Shown: positions 46,249 to 55,337 of the stretch, one piece after another
Layout: each line of letters opens with the position of its first letter
Numbering within the stretch: position 1 is the stretch's first letter
Origin: Streptococcus oralis
GTDB taxonomy: Bacteria > Bacillota > Bacilli > Lactobacillales > Streptococcaceae
Length of the DNA: 64,000 nt
Assembly (NCBI RefSeq): GCF_019929345.1
Contig: NZ_JAHZPJ010000005.1
Span: 49,278-113,277, forward strand
Direction: 5' to 3'
Notes under the pieces: generated by a model
What the model saw: the letters and a program-made list of their open reading frames with translations, nothing else
What the model was told of the DNA's origin: nothing
The model's database searches: none
Program-made: the position numbers and the translations under genes

Positions 46249-46908
46249 CTAATCTGCCTTGAGTTTTTCTTTACAATAATCCACAATGTATTCATTTATC
46301 CATTTACTCTTATTTTGGAATTTTCCAAGTTGACGCTTTGTGATCAAATCTTCTGCCATTTGGAGCGCCTCTGCATACTGCTCACGGTGGATCATTAACA
46401 GCATTCCCATCAAGTCATAACCGGCTGGATTTGGCGAATTTTCGACTGCATAAGCGTAAAAATCTTCAAAAGTTAGGAAACCATCTATAAGCTTTAAGAC
46501 TTCTTCATGGGTCTCTGAGAGCACTTCGAAAACCTTGGTTTCAACCTTTTCTAAGTTGAGATCCTCGATTGTCCAGCCTTCAGTAGCTATCTTATCCGGT
46601 AGAGAAAATTTATCGACTGTAAAAGCTCCAACTGCCCGAAGACTCATTGGTTCCTGCGAATTACTCGCCATATCAAAAACTTCCCAAAAAATATCATCAA
46701 TGATATAGGGTTTGATGTAAGGACTAACGATAACACGAAACTTATTATCTGGGAAATTAATATTAATCCTATACGAGACCAGATAGTCTCCTACTTTGTT
46801 GAAATAGGCCCAATCTCGAGACTTTAATTGTACTTTTTTTGCTGCATTGCGCTGAACTTTTTTCAATTCTTTATTTAGTTGTTTATCTATTTTTGAAAAT
46901 TTAACCAT
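46249..46908 (-). CDS. Unrecognised 219-residue protein, putative immunity (copy 2)
   Basis: Same length and frame as 41581-42240 and about 80% identical by eye. The N-terminal KIDKQLNKELKKVQRNAAKK and the C-terminal SKWINEYIVDYCKEKLKAD are the same; the substitutions cluster at about residues 50-70, 105-125 and 195-205. The 54-55-base spacings to its YezG neighbours are also kept. The pattern of conserved frame and clustered variable patches looks like selection on a binding surface, which is inference. Confidence 0.65.
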   Translation of the reverse strand: MVKFSKIDKQLNKELKKVQRNAAKKVQLKSRDWAYFNKVGDYLVSYRININFPDNKFRVIVSPYIKPYIIDDIFWEVFDMASNSQEPMSLRAVGAFTVDKFSLPDKIATEGWTIEDLNLEKVETKVFEVLSETHEEVLKLIDGFLTFEDFYAYAVENSPNPAGYDLMGMLLMIHREQYAEALQMAEDLITKRQLGKFQNKSKWINEYIVDYCKEKLKAD

Positions 46909-46953
46909 TGAATTTCCTCACTAATCTGGTCTAATTACTCTTATCCAAGCAAA

Positions 46954-47439
46954 CTATTTTACATTATGTTCCTGTTGGAAGGCTTCCATAGCTTTGAACT
47001 GTTCTAGTTCTTTTTCATTAGCTGGTTGTTTGCCGAGGTATTTGTATTCAAATAAGTCCATTCGAGCACTTGGACCATAACCGCTTTTCAACCATGGAGC
47101 ATAGTCATATTCTACTGAAAGCTTGTTATTTTCATCCAAATGGATGATACAAATATACCAATCTGCCAAGTCATTTTCAACAAAGACTTTTTTCAATTCT
47201 TGTGACTTCTCAAATAATCGAACTGATTGGCTATAAAGTTCGAATTTATCTACACCAAAATCTCGAGGAATATATAAATAGTAGTGATACGCATTCTTAT
47301 ATTTGAAATAAAAATAAACTTCCCCGCTATAGGTCTTGTCCATCTCGATTACAATATACAAATCATCCCACTCAACTGGAATCATATCATTGGCTTGATG
47401 CACAATTTCAAGTATTTTCTCATTCATTTGTTCTTCCAT
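46954..47439 (-). CDS. YezG/EsaG-family (DUF600) immunity protein, copy e
   Basis: 161 residues from the ATG at 47439 (CCGGAGGATAAA upstream; the longer frame to 47475 has no start signal). MEEQMNEKILEIVHQANDMI, WDDLYIVIEMDKTYSGEVYF, ADWYICIIHLDENNKLSVEY, EYKYLGKQPANEKELEQFKA: class a/c/e. First gene of the island, lying next to asp5 of the accessory Sec locus. Confidence 0.8.
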   Translation of the reverse strand: MEEQMNEKILEIVHQANDMIPVEWDDLYIVIEMDKTYSGEVYFYFKYKNAYHYYLYIPRDFGVDKFELYSQSVRLFEKSQELKKVFVENDLADWYICIIHLDENNKLSVEYDYAPWLKSGYGPSARMDLFEYKYLGKQPANEKELEQFKAMEAFQQEHNVK

Positions 47440-47509
47440 TTTATCCTCCGGTTTGGATGTATCTTTTTTCAGCATCTAGTATTCCTTATCTGTGAATGGA
47501 ATCACGTCC

Positions 47510-47734
47510 TTACTGATAGGTTACTATCATAAAAATGAGGAGCAATACAAACAAGGTTATGCTAATCAAGAGAGTTAAAATTTTTACCAAGCGATTGCTC
47601 TGCCAGTATCCTGGTTTTCCGATATTGCTAGTCGCATCCATGGAAAAGAGTTGGCTTTGGCGAGGTTGGATGAAGACCAAGACAATCAAGGCGATAGCAA
47701 GGACAATTCCTACAATCATCAAAACTTCCATCAT
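47510..47734 (-). CDS. asp5: Accessory Sec system protein Asp5 (SecG-like)
   Basis: 74 residues, two membrane helices (about 3-22 and 50-72) separated by a short polar loop (PRQSQLFSMDATSNIGKPG), the SecG layout. It follows the SecE-like gene by 3 bases, and in S. gordonii Asp4 and Asp5, at the end of the secA2 locus, are the SecE- and SecG-like subunits of the adhesin translocon. Start at 47734 or 47731 (ATGATG) after GAGGTGAG. Confidence 0.75.
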   Translation of the reverse strand: MMEVLMIVGIVLAIALIVLVFIQPRQSQLFSMDATSNIGKPGYWQSNRLVKILTLLISITLFVLLLIFMIVTYQ

Positions 47735-47737
47735 GTC

Positions 47738-47917
47738 TCACCTCAAGATTCCTAACAAGGTAAAGAGTAATCCAAGGATAATCAAAAAACCAAGTAGAAT
47801 GGAAAAGGCTTTATTGATTTTTTCTCCTCGGGTAGACTTTTCCTTCTTGAGAGCACCTTGCTTCAACTCCTCCATCCGTCCTTCGACATCCTTGTAAAAT
47901 AAATCCTTTTTAGTCAT
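47738..47917 (-). CDS. asp4: Accessory Sec system protein Asp4 (SecE-like)
   Basis: 59 residues from the ATG at 47917 (AGGAGGAAGT upstream): charged amphipathic N-terminus (MTKKDLFYKDVEGRMEELKQ) and one C-terminal membrane helix (AFSILLGFLIILGLLFTLLG), the SecE pattern. Coupled to asp5. Normally gtfA and gtfB come between secA2 and asp4; here only ~200 bases separate them. Confidence 0.75.
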   Translation of the reverse strand: MTKKDLFYKDVEGRMEELKQGALKKEKSTRGEKINKAFSILLGFLIILGLLFTLLGILR

Positions 47918-47979
47918 ACTTCCTCCTAATAACAAACTTACTACTCAATATATCTAAATCAAGAAAGGAAAAACCTGAA

Positions 47980-48107
47980 TCAAGTACTTTCCCTCAGCTT
48001 CAACCAAACAGCTCGACAAGTGCTGAAACCAGAGAGGATTTCATAACTATTGTCGGTTTTCACATAAGCAGTCTAATCCAGCCCTAGATTTATATTGTAA
48101 TTATCAT
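47980..48107 (-). pseudogene. Deletion scar of gtfA-gtfB between secA2 and asp4
   Basis: On minus, 15 bases after the secA2 frame ends, ATGATAATTACAATATAAAT then CTAGGG reads as the start of gtfA (MTIYNINLG) if one T is restored. Homology then stops. From 48051 a frame NSYEILSGFSTCRAVWLKL runs to a TGA at 47980, compatible with the tail of a glycosyltransferase such as GtfB, though I cannot confirm that part. No other trace of the two ~1.3-1.5 kb genes remains. Confidence 0.55.
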
Positions 48108-48119
48108 ATGGTTCTCTTT

Positions 48120-50498
48120 TTATGGAAAATGGGTGAGAATCTTCCCTTTGGGCGTTACTTCCACAATTCCCATGAGAAGATTGCGCACCATATCTGCACG
48201 GATTTGTTGCTTCATGGTTTCAAAGCCTGCATAGGCCTCCTGATAGTACTCCACGATAGGGTTCTTTTGAGAAGCTGACTGACTCCCAATTGCTAGACTG
48301 AGCTGTTGCAGGTAGTCGACTTGCTCAACCCAGTTGTCATCAATAGCCTTTAGCATGGATATCCTCAGAAAAGAATCATAGAGTTTGTGAGGTTGGAGGA
48401 GTTCCTTTTTAGCTGCGATTTCCTTGGCTATTATTTCCTCCAGCAACTCCCGAATCTGATCTGAATCAGCTAAATCCAAATCCGCTGGTAATTCTCTCAT
48501 TTTAAAACTAATATTGGTCACGATAAAATGAAAAAGCTCTTGGGGACTACTATAGATTTTTTCTGAAATTTGCTGAGTATATTCTGCCAGCATGCTCTCA
48601 AGGATATGCTCTAGATCACGGCTCCCATCCAACAAGCGATCTCTTTCTTTGTAGACCATCTGACGCTGGATATTGACGCTTTCTGCGTACTCTAAGGTTT
48701 GTCTGCGTGCTGAGCGACTGGCACTATCACTAGCCTCTTGGGCTTTTCTGACTAGATTGCGGTACTTGCTACCTCTGAGTAGGTTGGGTTGACTAATGTC
48801 TTCCACTTGGTAGTCTTGATACAGGTCATGAACCCAAGATGGCCCGAACTTTTTGATCACATCATCTTCAAGCGACACAAAAAATTTAGACATACCTTGA
48901 TCCCCTTGGCGACCAGATCGTCCTCTGATTTGCAGATCAATCCGTTGACTCTCCATCCGCTCGGTTCCAATCACAATCAAACCACCCAAGTCTGCAACTC
49001 CTGGACCGAGTTTGATATCTGTGCCTCGACCTGCCATAGAAGTCGCAACAGTCACTGCACCCATCTGTCCGGACTCTGCGATGATTTGAGCTTCACGCGC
49101 CGCATGATTAGCATTGAGAACATTGTGGGAAATCCCTTCTCGCAAGAGCAAGGACGAGTATAGCTGAGACATTTCTACAGATCCGACAAAGATCAGGAGT
49201 GGATTGCCTTTGGAGTGATAGGTCTTGATAGCTTCGAGAGAAGCATACACCTTCTCAGGTAGGGTCACATAGAGATTATCTGGATAATCAATCCGCCTTA
49301 TCGGGCGGTTGGTCGGAATGCGAATGACAGACATGTTGTAGGTTTCGAAAAACTCTTTTTCTGCCACCTTACCCGTTCCTGTCATGCCTGATATTTTACG
49401 AAACATCTTAAAGAGACTCTGGTAGGTGATTGAAGCCATGGCTCTGGTTTCAGGAGAGAGCTTCACATGTTCCTTGGCTTCGATAGCTTGATGGAGACCA
49501 CCTTGAAGCTTGGTCATTTCCATCAAGCGCCCTGTTCCCTTGTCTAACAAGATCATCTCCTGACCTCGAATCAGATAGTCTTTGTCCTTAGTAAAGAGCG
49601 TATGAGCTCTAAGAGCATAGACTAGATGTCGAACATAACTGGCGTACTCTTCCTTATAGAGATGATCGATTCCTAAGAAAGCTTCGACCGTATGAGCACC
49701 CTTACGGGTCAACCAAACTTGGTCTTTTTCTTCCTTGTAGATGTAGTCCTCTCCCTCAACCAAGGTCGTCACCAGAGTATCAATCATCCCATAATAGTTA
49801 GACTGAACGCGAGGAGAACCTGCGATGATCAAGGGAGTTTGAGCACTGTCGAGTAAAATGTCATCAATCTCATCGATGATGACATAGTTAAAGGGACGCA
49901 GAAACTTCTCCTCACTAGTAGAAGCAAGATTGTCATTAAGATAGTCAAAGCCCAGGACACTATTGGTCGTGTAGATGATGTCCGAGGTGTAGATTCTTCT
50001 TTTCTCTTCGGCAGTCAAGTCCTCTTTTGGATCCTCTGAAAAAGGTAGACCGACAGTTAGACCTAAAAATTGGTAGACCGGTCCCATTTCTTCTGCGTCT
50101 CGTTTAGCTAGATAGTCATTGGTCGTGATGAGCATACTGCCTTTACCCGTTAGGGCATTGAGGTAGAGGGGCATGGTTGCAGTCAAGGTCTTGCCTTCAC
50201 CCGTATTCATCTCAGCCACATTTCCTTGGTGGATCACAATGGCACCCATGACCTGCACATCATAAGGAAAGAGACCCAGAACACGTTTATCTGCCTCACG
50301 GACAAGGGCATAGGCTTCTACCAATAGATTATCCAAGGTTTCTCCCTGGGCAAGGCGCTGGCGAAACTCTTCTGTTTTTGCAGCCATTTCCCCATCACTG
50401 AGGGTAGCCATCTCTTCTTTGAGGGCATTGATTTGGCTTAAAAGTCTCTTGACCTTTCTCAGTTGTCTTTTCTGATACAAACGATTAAACACCATCAT
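48120..50498 (-). CDS. secA2: Accessory Sec system translocase ATPase SecA2
   Basis: About 792 residues, DEAD motor that drives export of the serine-rich repeat adhesin. Walker [17 protein letters not shown] near 86-101, [31 protein letters not shown] and [10 protein letters not shown] are intact. It is shorter than housekeeping SecA and lacks the C-terminal zinc/SecB region, as expected. Start: GAGGAGG is followed by ATGATGGTG; 50498, 50495 or GTG 50492 are possible, the last having the best spacing. Overlaps the asp3 end. Confidence 0.95.
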   Translation of the reverse strand: MMVFNRLYQKRQLRKVKRLLSQINALKEEMATLSDGEMAAKTEEFRQRLAQGETLDNLLVEAYALVREADKRVLGLFPYDVQVMGAIVIHQGNVAEMNTGEGKTLTATMPLYLNALTGKGSMLITTNDYLAKRDAEEMGPVYQFLGLTVGLPFSEDPKEDLTAEEKRRIYTSDIIYTTNSVLGFDYLNDNLASTSEEKFLRPFNYVIIDEIDDILLDSAQTPLIIAGSPRVQSNYYGMIDTLVTTLVEGEDYIYKEEKDQVWLTRKGAHTVEAFLGIDHLYKEEYASYVRHLVYALRAHTLFTKDKDYLIRGQEMILLDKGTGRLMEMTKLQGGLHQAIEAKEHVKLSPETRAMASITYQSLFKMFRKISGMTGTGKVAEKEFFETYNMSVIRIPTNRPIRRIDYPDNLYVTLPEKVYASLEAIKTYHSKGNPLLIFVGSVEMSQLYSSLLLREGISHNVLNANHAAREAQIIAESGQMGAVTVATSMAGRGTDIKLGPGVADLGGLIVIGTERMESQRIDLQIRGRSGRQGDQGMSKFFVSLEDDVIKKFGPSWVHDLYQDYQVEDISQPNLLRGSKYRNLVRKAQEASDSASRSARRQTLEYAESVNIQRQMVYKERDRLLDGSRDLEHILESMLAEYTQQISEKIYSSPQELFHFIVTNISFKMRELPADLDLADSDQIRELLEEIIAKEIAAKKELLQPHKLYDSFLRISMLKAIDDNWVEQVDYLQQLSLAIGSQSASQKNPIVEYYQEAYAGFETMKQQIRADMVRNLLMGIVEVTPKGKILTHFP

Positions 50499-50925
50499 CC
50501 TCCTCAATAGTAAATGAAGCAAAATCAAGAGCCTCAAAGCCTGCACTAATCAAGGAAAGTCGATAAGTGTAGGCCGTTTCAGGGTAGGTGAAGGTAAAGG
50601 AAAATTGCCTTTCAATCTTATCCTCTATGATTTCCTCATAACGGTTTAAAAAGACCAGTTTGAGATAGAGGCCATTGACCGGTTGAACCCGCATCTTCAT
50701 AGATAGACGGTAGGTATGCTTTTTCTTGAGAAGAGGGAGGCTTGTTTGACTTCTGGTAGCCTGGTAATTGACACTGGAAAACCAAGTTTTAAGGGTTTCA
50801 CCTGAAGCCAGCAAAGGGTTTTTCAGGGTGACACGCCCATCTGCATGATAGGTGATCTGGCTACCATAAAGATAAGTAGCTCCCATCTCGCCCCACCTAA
50901 TATCCTCTCTCTTTATGATAATCAT
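50485..50925 (-). CDS. asp3: Accessory Sec system protein Asp3
   Basis: 146 residues, beta-rich carbohydrate-binding-module-like protein ([40 protein letters not shown]). Binds Asp1/Asp2 and the adhesin's repeat regions during transport. Its start overlaps asp2 as ATGA and its end overlaps the secA2 start; position asp1-asp2-asp3-secA2 is canonical. Confidence 0.92.
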   Translation of the reverse strand: MIIIKREDIRWGEMGATYLYGSQITYHADGRVTLKNPLLASGETLKTWFSSVNYQATRSQTSLPLLKKKHTYRLSMKMRVQPVNGLYLKLVFLNRYEEIIEDKIERQFSFTFTYPETAYTYRLSLISAGFEALDFASFTIEEDDGV

Positions 50926-52451
50926 GTTTCACCTCTTCCGTATTCTTCTAGTATCATCTTGTAAAAATGAATAAACCAGGCAACGTTTGTTCCTGTATCA
51001 TCATTGTGTCGACCTGCTGTCCCTTTTGACAAGATCTTAGCGCCTGTCTGGCAAAGTGTCTCTACTAGCTGGTCATAGGCTCCACTATCCATATCCTCGT
51101 CCTTCATGTAAGAAAGGCCGAAGGTTGTCTGTGAAAAATCAGCTTTTTTAAATTGGGTCCAAAAACGTTGGTCCAACTCCTTCATGTTCTTTTGGCTCAC
51201 TCCTCCTGTCTGAAGGTGCAAAACATCAAAGCTGGTCGGAAAGACTCCTGGAGCCTCTAGTCGGCCCCGCTGTGCGATGGTTCCTAGATTGGTCAAGGGT
51301 TTTCCGACTACGATTCCTTTGGGTTCAAAGTGGGCCCCATAGTAGAGGGCCGGGAAGGTTCCCATTGACAGCCCAGATAAAATCAAGTCACTTCTATCCA
51401 GACCTAGATAGTCTAGGTAGTGTTGGATTGTTGTTTGTATTTTTTCTTCCAATTCTTCAGTTCCTAGGTAAAAGGCCCCACCCTCTAATCGGGGGTCCGA
51501 AAAGAGGAGAAAGGGGCATCTGAGATTCTTCATCATCCAGTAACCCTCAAAGCCTTCTGCAGGACGGTAACCTGAGAAATAAACAGCAAGTGGTGGTTTG
51601 AAATCTCCCGGGTGAAAGAAGTAGTTGATTTCTTCACGTTTTTTGTCATGTAGGATATTGCCTCCGAGAACAAACTTTCCAAACTGTTTCCGGCTCCAAC
51701 GTTGGTGGAGATTGCCAATTTTGACTTTTCCCTGGCCACACGCTTCAAGAGAAATGCTCAGATAAGCATCGTAGTCTTGTTCCACGACGATTGCTGGGGC
51801 AAAGTCTTCCTCCTCAAGGAGAATTTCCTGACTAATCTCTGAGATAGATCCTGCTGGGAACTTTCGCAAACGCAGGCGCAAGTCTACCGTCCCAGTCTTT
51901 TCATATTCGAGCCAAAGTTCGATTGGCGAGTGGGCTTGGGCAGACTGATTATAGGCCCAATAGGCTAGCTGAGTATAGTTCTTACCAAAATCACCTTCTA
52001 ACTCCAGATGCTCAAATCCTTGATAGGAGACAGATCCTTGAAAACTCGGGTGAATCCGTATCGTAGCTGGACTCAGCTTATCCCCGTAGCCACCTTCAAA
52101 GAGGGAGGTGGAAAGGTCTCGAACAAAGCCCTGTCGGTCTGACAGGTCCATCGCTTGCATACAGTGCTGTTTGATAAGATTTTGAATACCTTCATCCTGA
52201 CTTGCAAACTGTTCTGGATAGAAAACCGTATAGGGTTCTAAGCTAGATGTAAAAGGCAACAAATCTACTAGGTAGATTCCATCCGTAAGGATGACAGCAT
52301 GAAAGTGTTCTAAGTCATTCTCATCCATGATTTCCTGAATGGCAGACGGTGTATTGGGAAGGACATGGTACCAGTCTAGTTGGGCTGGTAGGGCAAGTGT
52401 ATCTCGCCAATCCTCTGAACCAATTTGCAAGATCTTATACTTCTTTTCCAT
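50922..52451 (-). CDS. asp2: Accessory Sec system protein Asp2 (adhesin O-acetyltransferase)
   Basis: 509 residues with a C-terminal alpha/beta-hydrolase domain. By counting, the nucleophile Ser362 lies in LSGLSMGTFPALYYG, Glu452 in MKDEDMDSG and His482 in AGRHNDDTG. These coincide with the catalytic triad numbering I recall for S. gordonii Asp2 (Ser362, Glu452, His482), which acetylates GlcNAc on the adhesin and also assists export. So the acetylase is intact. Overlaps asp1 by 17 bases. Confidence 0.94.
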   Translation of the reverse strand: MEKKYKILQIGSEDWRDTLALPAQLDWYHVLPNTPSAIQEIMDENDLEHFHAVILTDGIYLVDLLPFTSSLEPYTVFYPEQFASQDEGIQNLIKQHCMQAMDLSDRQGFVRDLSTSLFEGGYGDKLSPATIRIHPSFQGSVSYQGFEHLELEGDFGKNYTQLAYWAYNQSAQAHSPIELWLEYEKTGTVDLRLRLRKFPAGSISEISQEILLEEEDFAPAIVVEQDYDAYLSISLEACGQGKVKIGNLHQRWSRKQFGKFVLGGNILHDKKREEINYFFHPGDFKPPLAVYFSGYRPAEGFEGYWMMKNLRCPFLLFSDPRLEGGAFYLGTEELEEKIQTTIQHYLDYLGLDRSDLILSGLSMGTFPALYYGAHFEPKGIVVGKPLTNLGTIAQRGRLEAPGVFPTSFDVLHLQTGGVSQKNMKELDQRFWTQFKKADFSQTTFGLSYMKDEDMDSGAYDQLVETLCQTGAKILSKGTAGRHNDDTGTNVAWFIHFYKMILEEYGRGET

Positions 52452-54018
52452 GAGTCACCTCCTCCAGCCACTTTTCTAGTTTGATTAGGAATTGCTCCCC
52501 AGTGTGTTCCTTTATCTTTTCAATCGAATGAATCAGAGCATCATTCCACACCTGCAGGCTATCGAGATAGTAATGGGCCGCTCGGGCAAAATCAGCCATG
52601 TTTTCCAACAGATAGCCATTTTTTTTATGACTAACATACTCAGTTTCGACCTTGTTGATCTGAGGGATACCAGCACTAATCCCCGCTATCTGGGTATAAA
52701 GGAGAGGCTGACTGTTCAGATCGACAATCAAACGAACAAATTCCAACTGCTTGATTAATTCCGACTCATCCTTCATATTGACAAACGAATAGCGCATGGC
52801 CTGATGGCGATTGTCCTCAAGCGGATTTTCGGCTCCTTGGTAATCAACTTCCTTCTCCAGTTTCTGGTCTGGAAATCGCTCTGCAATCATCTCTGCAACA
52901 CGTATTTCCAACTGCTTCACTTCTTCTTGATCGGCAGAAAAAGCTCCAAAAACTAGCTCCGTATCCTTATTTTCAGAAAGGAAATGCAGGACCTGGTAGA
53001 GAGCTTGATCCTCTATCCCTTGTTCAAAATCAAGTTGATAGTAGAGGAGCGACTCTTTCCGAGTCTGGCTCTTTCCCAGCTCCAAGCGGGTATCAAAAGG
53101 CGATAAATGGCGAAACTTCGTTGCTTGTTCTGAAAAGGCAGACTGAGCCAAGCGCAAGGTGTCCTCTCTGTCGACCAGAACAAGATCCACTTTAGGCAAC
53201 AAATCCGCCAGTTGCAGTAATTGTTCTTGAGGATTTCGTCCGATAAAAAGACTGAGAACCTTGGTGGTTTGGTGAGGCAATCGTTCTAAAAGAAAAGCAT
53301 TGTGCTGGTCACAAGCAGGCAGAAAATAGGTTGCTTCCTTCTCAGGGAGTTGAGCTATTTTCTTCTCAAAAAACTCAGCAATCAATTCTCCCATATCTCG
53401 ATAAGCTTCTTTTTGGAAGCGAAAAGCAAAGATAGGATTGACCTCGATACGGCCCCCGTCCTGCAAGTGTTCTCTGAACTGCCACAGTCCCTTGGGATTG
53501 AGATAGTCCTGATAGATAGCCTGACCGTCTTCGTAGTAAATCACACTGGAAACCAGCCCCCGATCATCCATTAGGTAGTTGGCAGACAGGAGTCCATTTT
53601 CTTCGAAATACTGAATCGTACTGATAAAACCTTCTATCCCATGCTCCACCTGAGCATAGCGCTTTCCATTCCTCAAAATCAAAATGGTAAAGGGACTGTA
53701 AACAAACTCACAGCCCTCTTCCCACTCAATATCTCTGATTTGCAAAACCTGTGGTCGAATCTCGTGAAAATCCTGTAGGTCATCAAAAAGGGAATAGACC
53801 TGCGCTTCTAAAATGCCATGGCGATGGAGAAAATAGCGCAAATGAGGCTGATAAGACAAGAGAAGAACTTGAGCAGGAATCCCTTGACGCTGCATCAAGC
53901 GAATCTGATTGAAGGTGTCATCAAATTCTAGCTTAAAATGAGAAAAATACCATGGTGTCAGATCGACATGCCAAGGACGCTCCTTGCCATACCAAGCTGG
54001 GATAAAGTAATACATCAA
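52435..54018 (-). CDS. asp1: Accessory Sec system protein Asp1
   Basis: 527 residues, start MMYYFIPAWYGKERPWHVDL. Asp1 has a GT-B-like fold without catalysis and forms the Asp1-2-3 complex that escorts glycosylated adhesin to SecA2. Near the C-terminus RLIVDLNSQPLLYTQIAGIS and KKNGYLLEN resemble the nucleotide-sugar site of GT-B enzymes. 6-base gap from secY2. Confidence 0.93.
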   Translation of the reverse strand: MMYYFIPAWYGKERPWHVDLTPWYFSHFKLEFDDTFNQIRLMQRQGIPAQVLLLSYQPHLRYFLHRHGILEAQVYSLFDDLQDFHEIRPQVLQIRDIEWEEGCEFVYSPFTILILRNGKRYAQVEHGIEGFISTIQYFEENGLLSANYLMDDRGLVSSVIYYEDGQAIYQDYLNPKGLWQFREHLQDGGRIEVNPIFAFRFQKEAYRDMGELIAEFFEKKIAQLPEKEATYFLPACDQHNAFLLERLPHQTTKVLSLFIGRNPQEQLLQLADLLPKVDLVLVDREDTLRLAQSAFSEQATKFRHLSPFDTRLELGKSQTRKESLLYYQLDFEQGIEDQALYQVLHFLSENKDTELVFGAFSADQEEVKQLEIRVAEMIAERFPDQKLEKEVDYQGAENPLEDNRHQAMRYSFVNMKDESELIKQLEFVRLIVDLNSQPLLYTQIAGISAGIPQINKVETEYVSHKKNGYLLENMADFARAAHYYLDSLQVWNDALIHSIEKIKEHTGEQFLIKLEKWLEEVTHGKEV

Positions 54019-54024
54019 AACCTC

Positions 54025-55242
54025 CTAGAATAGTGGTCTATACGTTTCATTTAGTCTGAGTGCCTGCAATTCGTCATGAATCGTAAACAGCATGCCACTT
54101 AAAATTAAAAAGAGTCCGGGAATCATGCTGACTTTTAACAATCCTTCATCTTTTAAGACAAATAGCATCGGAAGTCCAGCCAAGGTGACGTTAAAAACTC
54201 CACCTATCAGAGCAAATCGCAAAACCAAACGATTAATAAAGCGACTCGTATCCTCACCGGGATAGACTCCGTAGATATAATCACCTGATTGTTTCATCCG
54301 ATCTGCGATTTGTTCGCCACTCACATTAACAAAGGCAAAGGCAATGCTAAATACAAAAAGAATAAGAATATAGGCATAGATCCATAAGGGTTTCCCCATA
54401 GAATATTGCTCTAAAATAGCAGGATAGAGGGGATTGTCCTTATCCAGATATTGAAGCAAAATCAAGAGATAAGAAGGCAAGCCCATGAGACTCATCACAT
54501 ACATATAAGGCATGCCCCCCGCAGGATTGAGCATGATTTCTAGATATGAATAGCGTTTAAAGCGAGAATGGAGCCCAATTTTGTTAATAGGGACACGGTA
54601 TCTTGCACGATAAAACAAAACGACTAGGTAAGTAAAAATCAGCCCAAGCACTACTAAAAGGAAAAGTATCCAAGGGGAGACTTTATAAACTTGGATCGAC
54701 TGGATGATGTCCTGTGGGAGAGAAGCCACCATACTCGCAAGGAGAATAACGACAGGGCCTCCAACTCCCATAATCGCATTGATGTCCGATAGCCAAACTA
54801 AGAAGAAGGTCCCCGCTACCAAGAGGCTGGTATTGAGAAGAAAGACCAGGAAGGGGTTGTAAGGGGGTTGAACAGGAAGGTTTGTAGTCAAGGCCAAAGC
54901 CTGAATCAAAGCAATCCCTAGCGTTACATACATTTTCCGTCTATCTTGAACCTCTGAAGGAACAGAGTTTAGGCCTAATTTCTTTGAAAAAGAAAACATC
55001 TGCCACAAGATCATAGCTGACATCCAAGGTGAAAGCCCAATGGAAAAAATGGAGAGGCTCCGAAGATTTCCGCCAGTCAGGGCTACTGAAAAGTCCAGAT
55101 AGGCTGTACTTCCTCCGAGAAAATTCCGACTATTGAGGTCAACAAAGGGAAGAGCGATGCGACTTCCGAGCACATAAATAAAGAGCAAAAACAGGGTACG
55201 CATCCCTTTTTTTACTGCAATTGATGAAATAAACTCTCTCAC
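54025..55242 (-). CDS. secY2: Accessory Sec system translocase channel SecY2
   Basis: 405 residues with ten membrane helices. The N-terminal [19 protein letters not shown] and [16 protein letters not shown] are SecY plug-region and helix-2/3 signatures. SecY2 forms the dedicated channel for the adhesin with Asp4/Asp5. Lies between the GT8 gene and asp1. Confidence 0.95.
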   Translation of the reverse strand: MREFISSIAVKKGMRTLFLLFIYVLGSRIALPFVDLNSRNFLGGSTAYLDFSVALTGGNLRSLSIFSIGLSPWMSAMILWQMFSFSKKLGLNSVPSEVQDRRKMYVTLGIALIQALALTTNLPVQPPYNPFLVFLLNTSLLVAGTFFLVWLSDINAIMGVGGPVVILLASMVASLPQDIIQSIQVYKVSPWILFLLVVLGLIFTYLVVLFYRARYRVPINKIGLHSRFKRYSYLEIMLNPAGGMPYMYVMSLMGLPSYLLILLQYLDKDNPLYPAILEQYSMGKPLWIYAYILILFVFSIAFAFVNVSGEQIADRMKQSGDYIYGVYPGEDTSRFINRLVLRFALIGGVFNVTLAGLPMLFVLKDEGLLKVSMIPGLFLILSGMLFTIHDELQALRLNETYRPLF

Positions 55243-55337
55243 TAGCTCCTCCTTTTTATTTTTTCATCTTTCTATCTATCGTCATGTTATATAGGATCAA
55301 TCCAGCACTCCCCTCTTATCCTTTTTAAAGCTTTGTC

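Noticed and set aside
47510-47917. Two tiny membrane proteins first considered as members of the immunity island
   Set aside because: Their SecG-like and SecE-like topology and position after secA2 fit Asp5 and Asp4 better.
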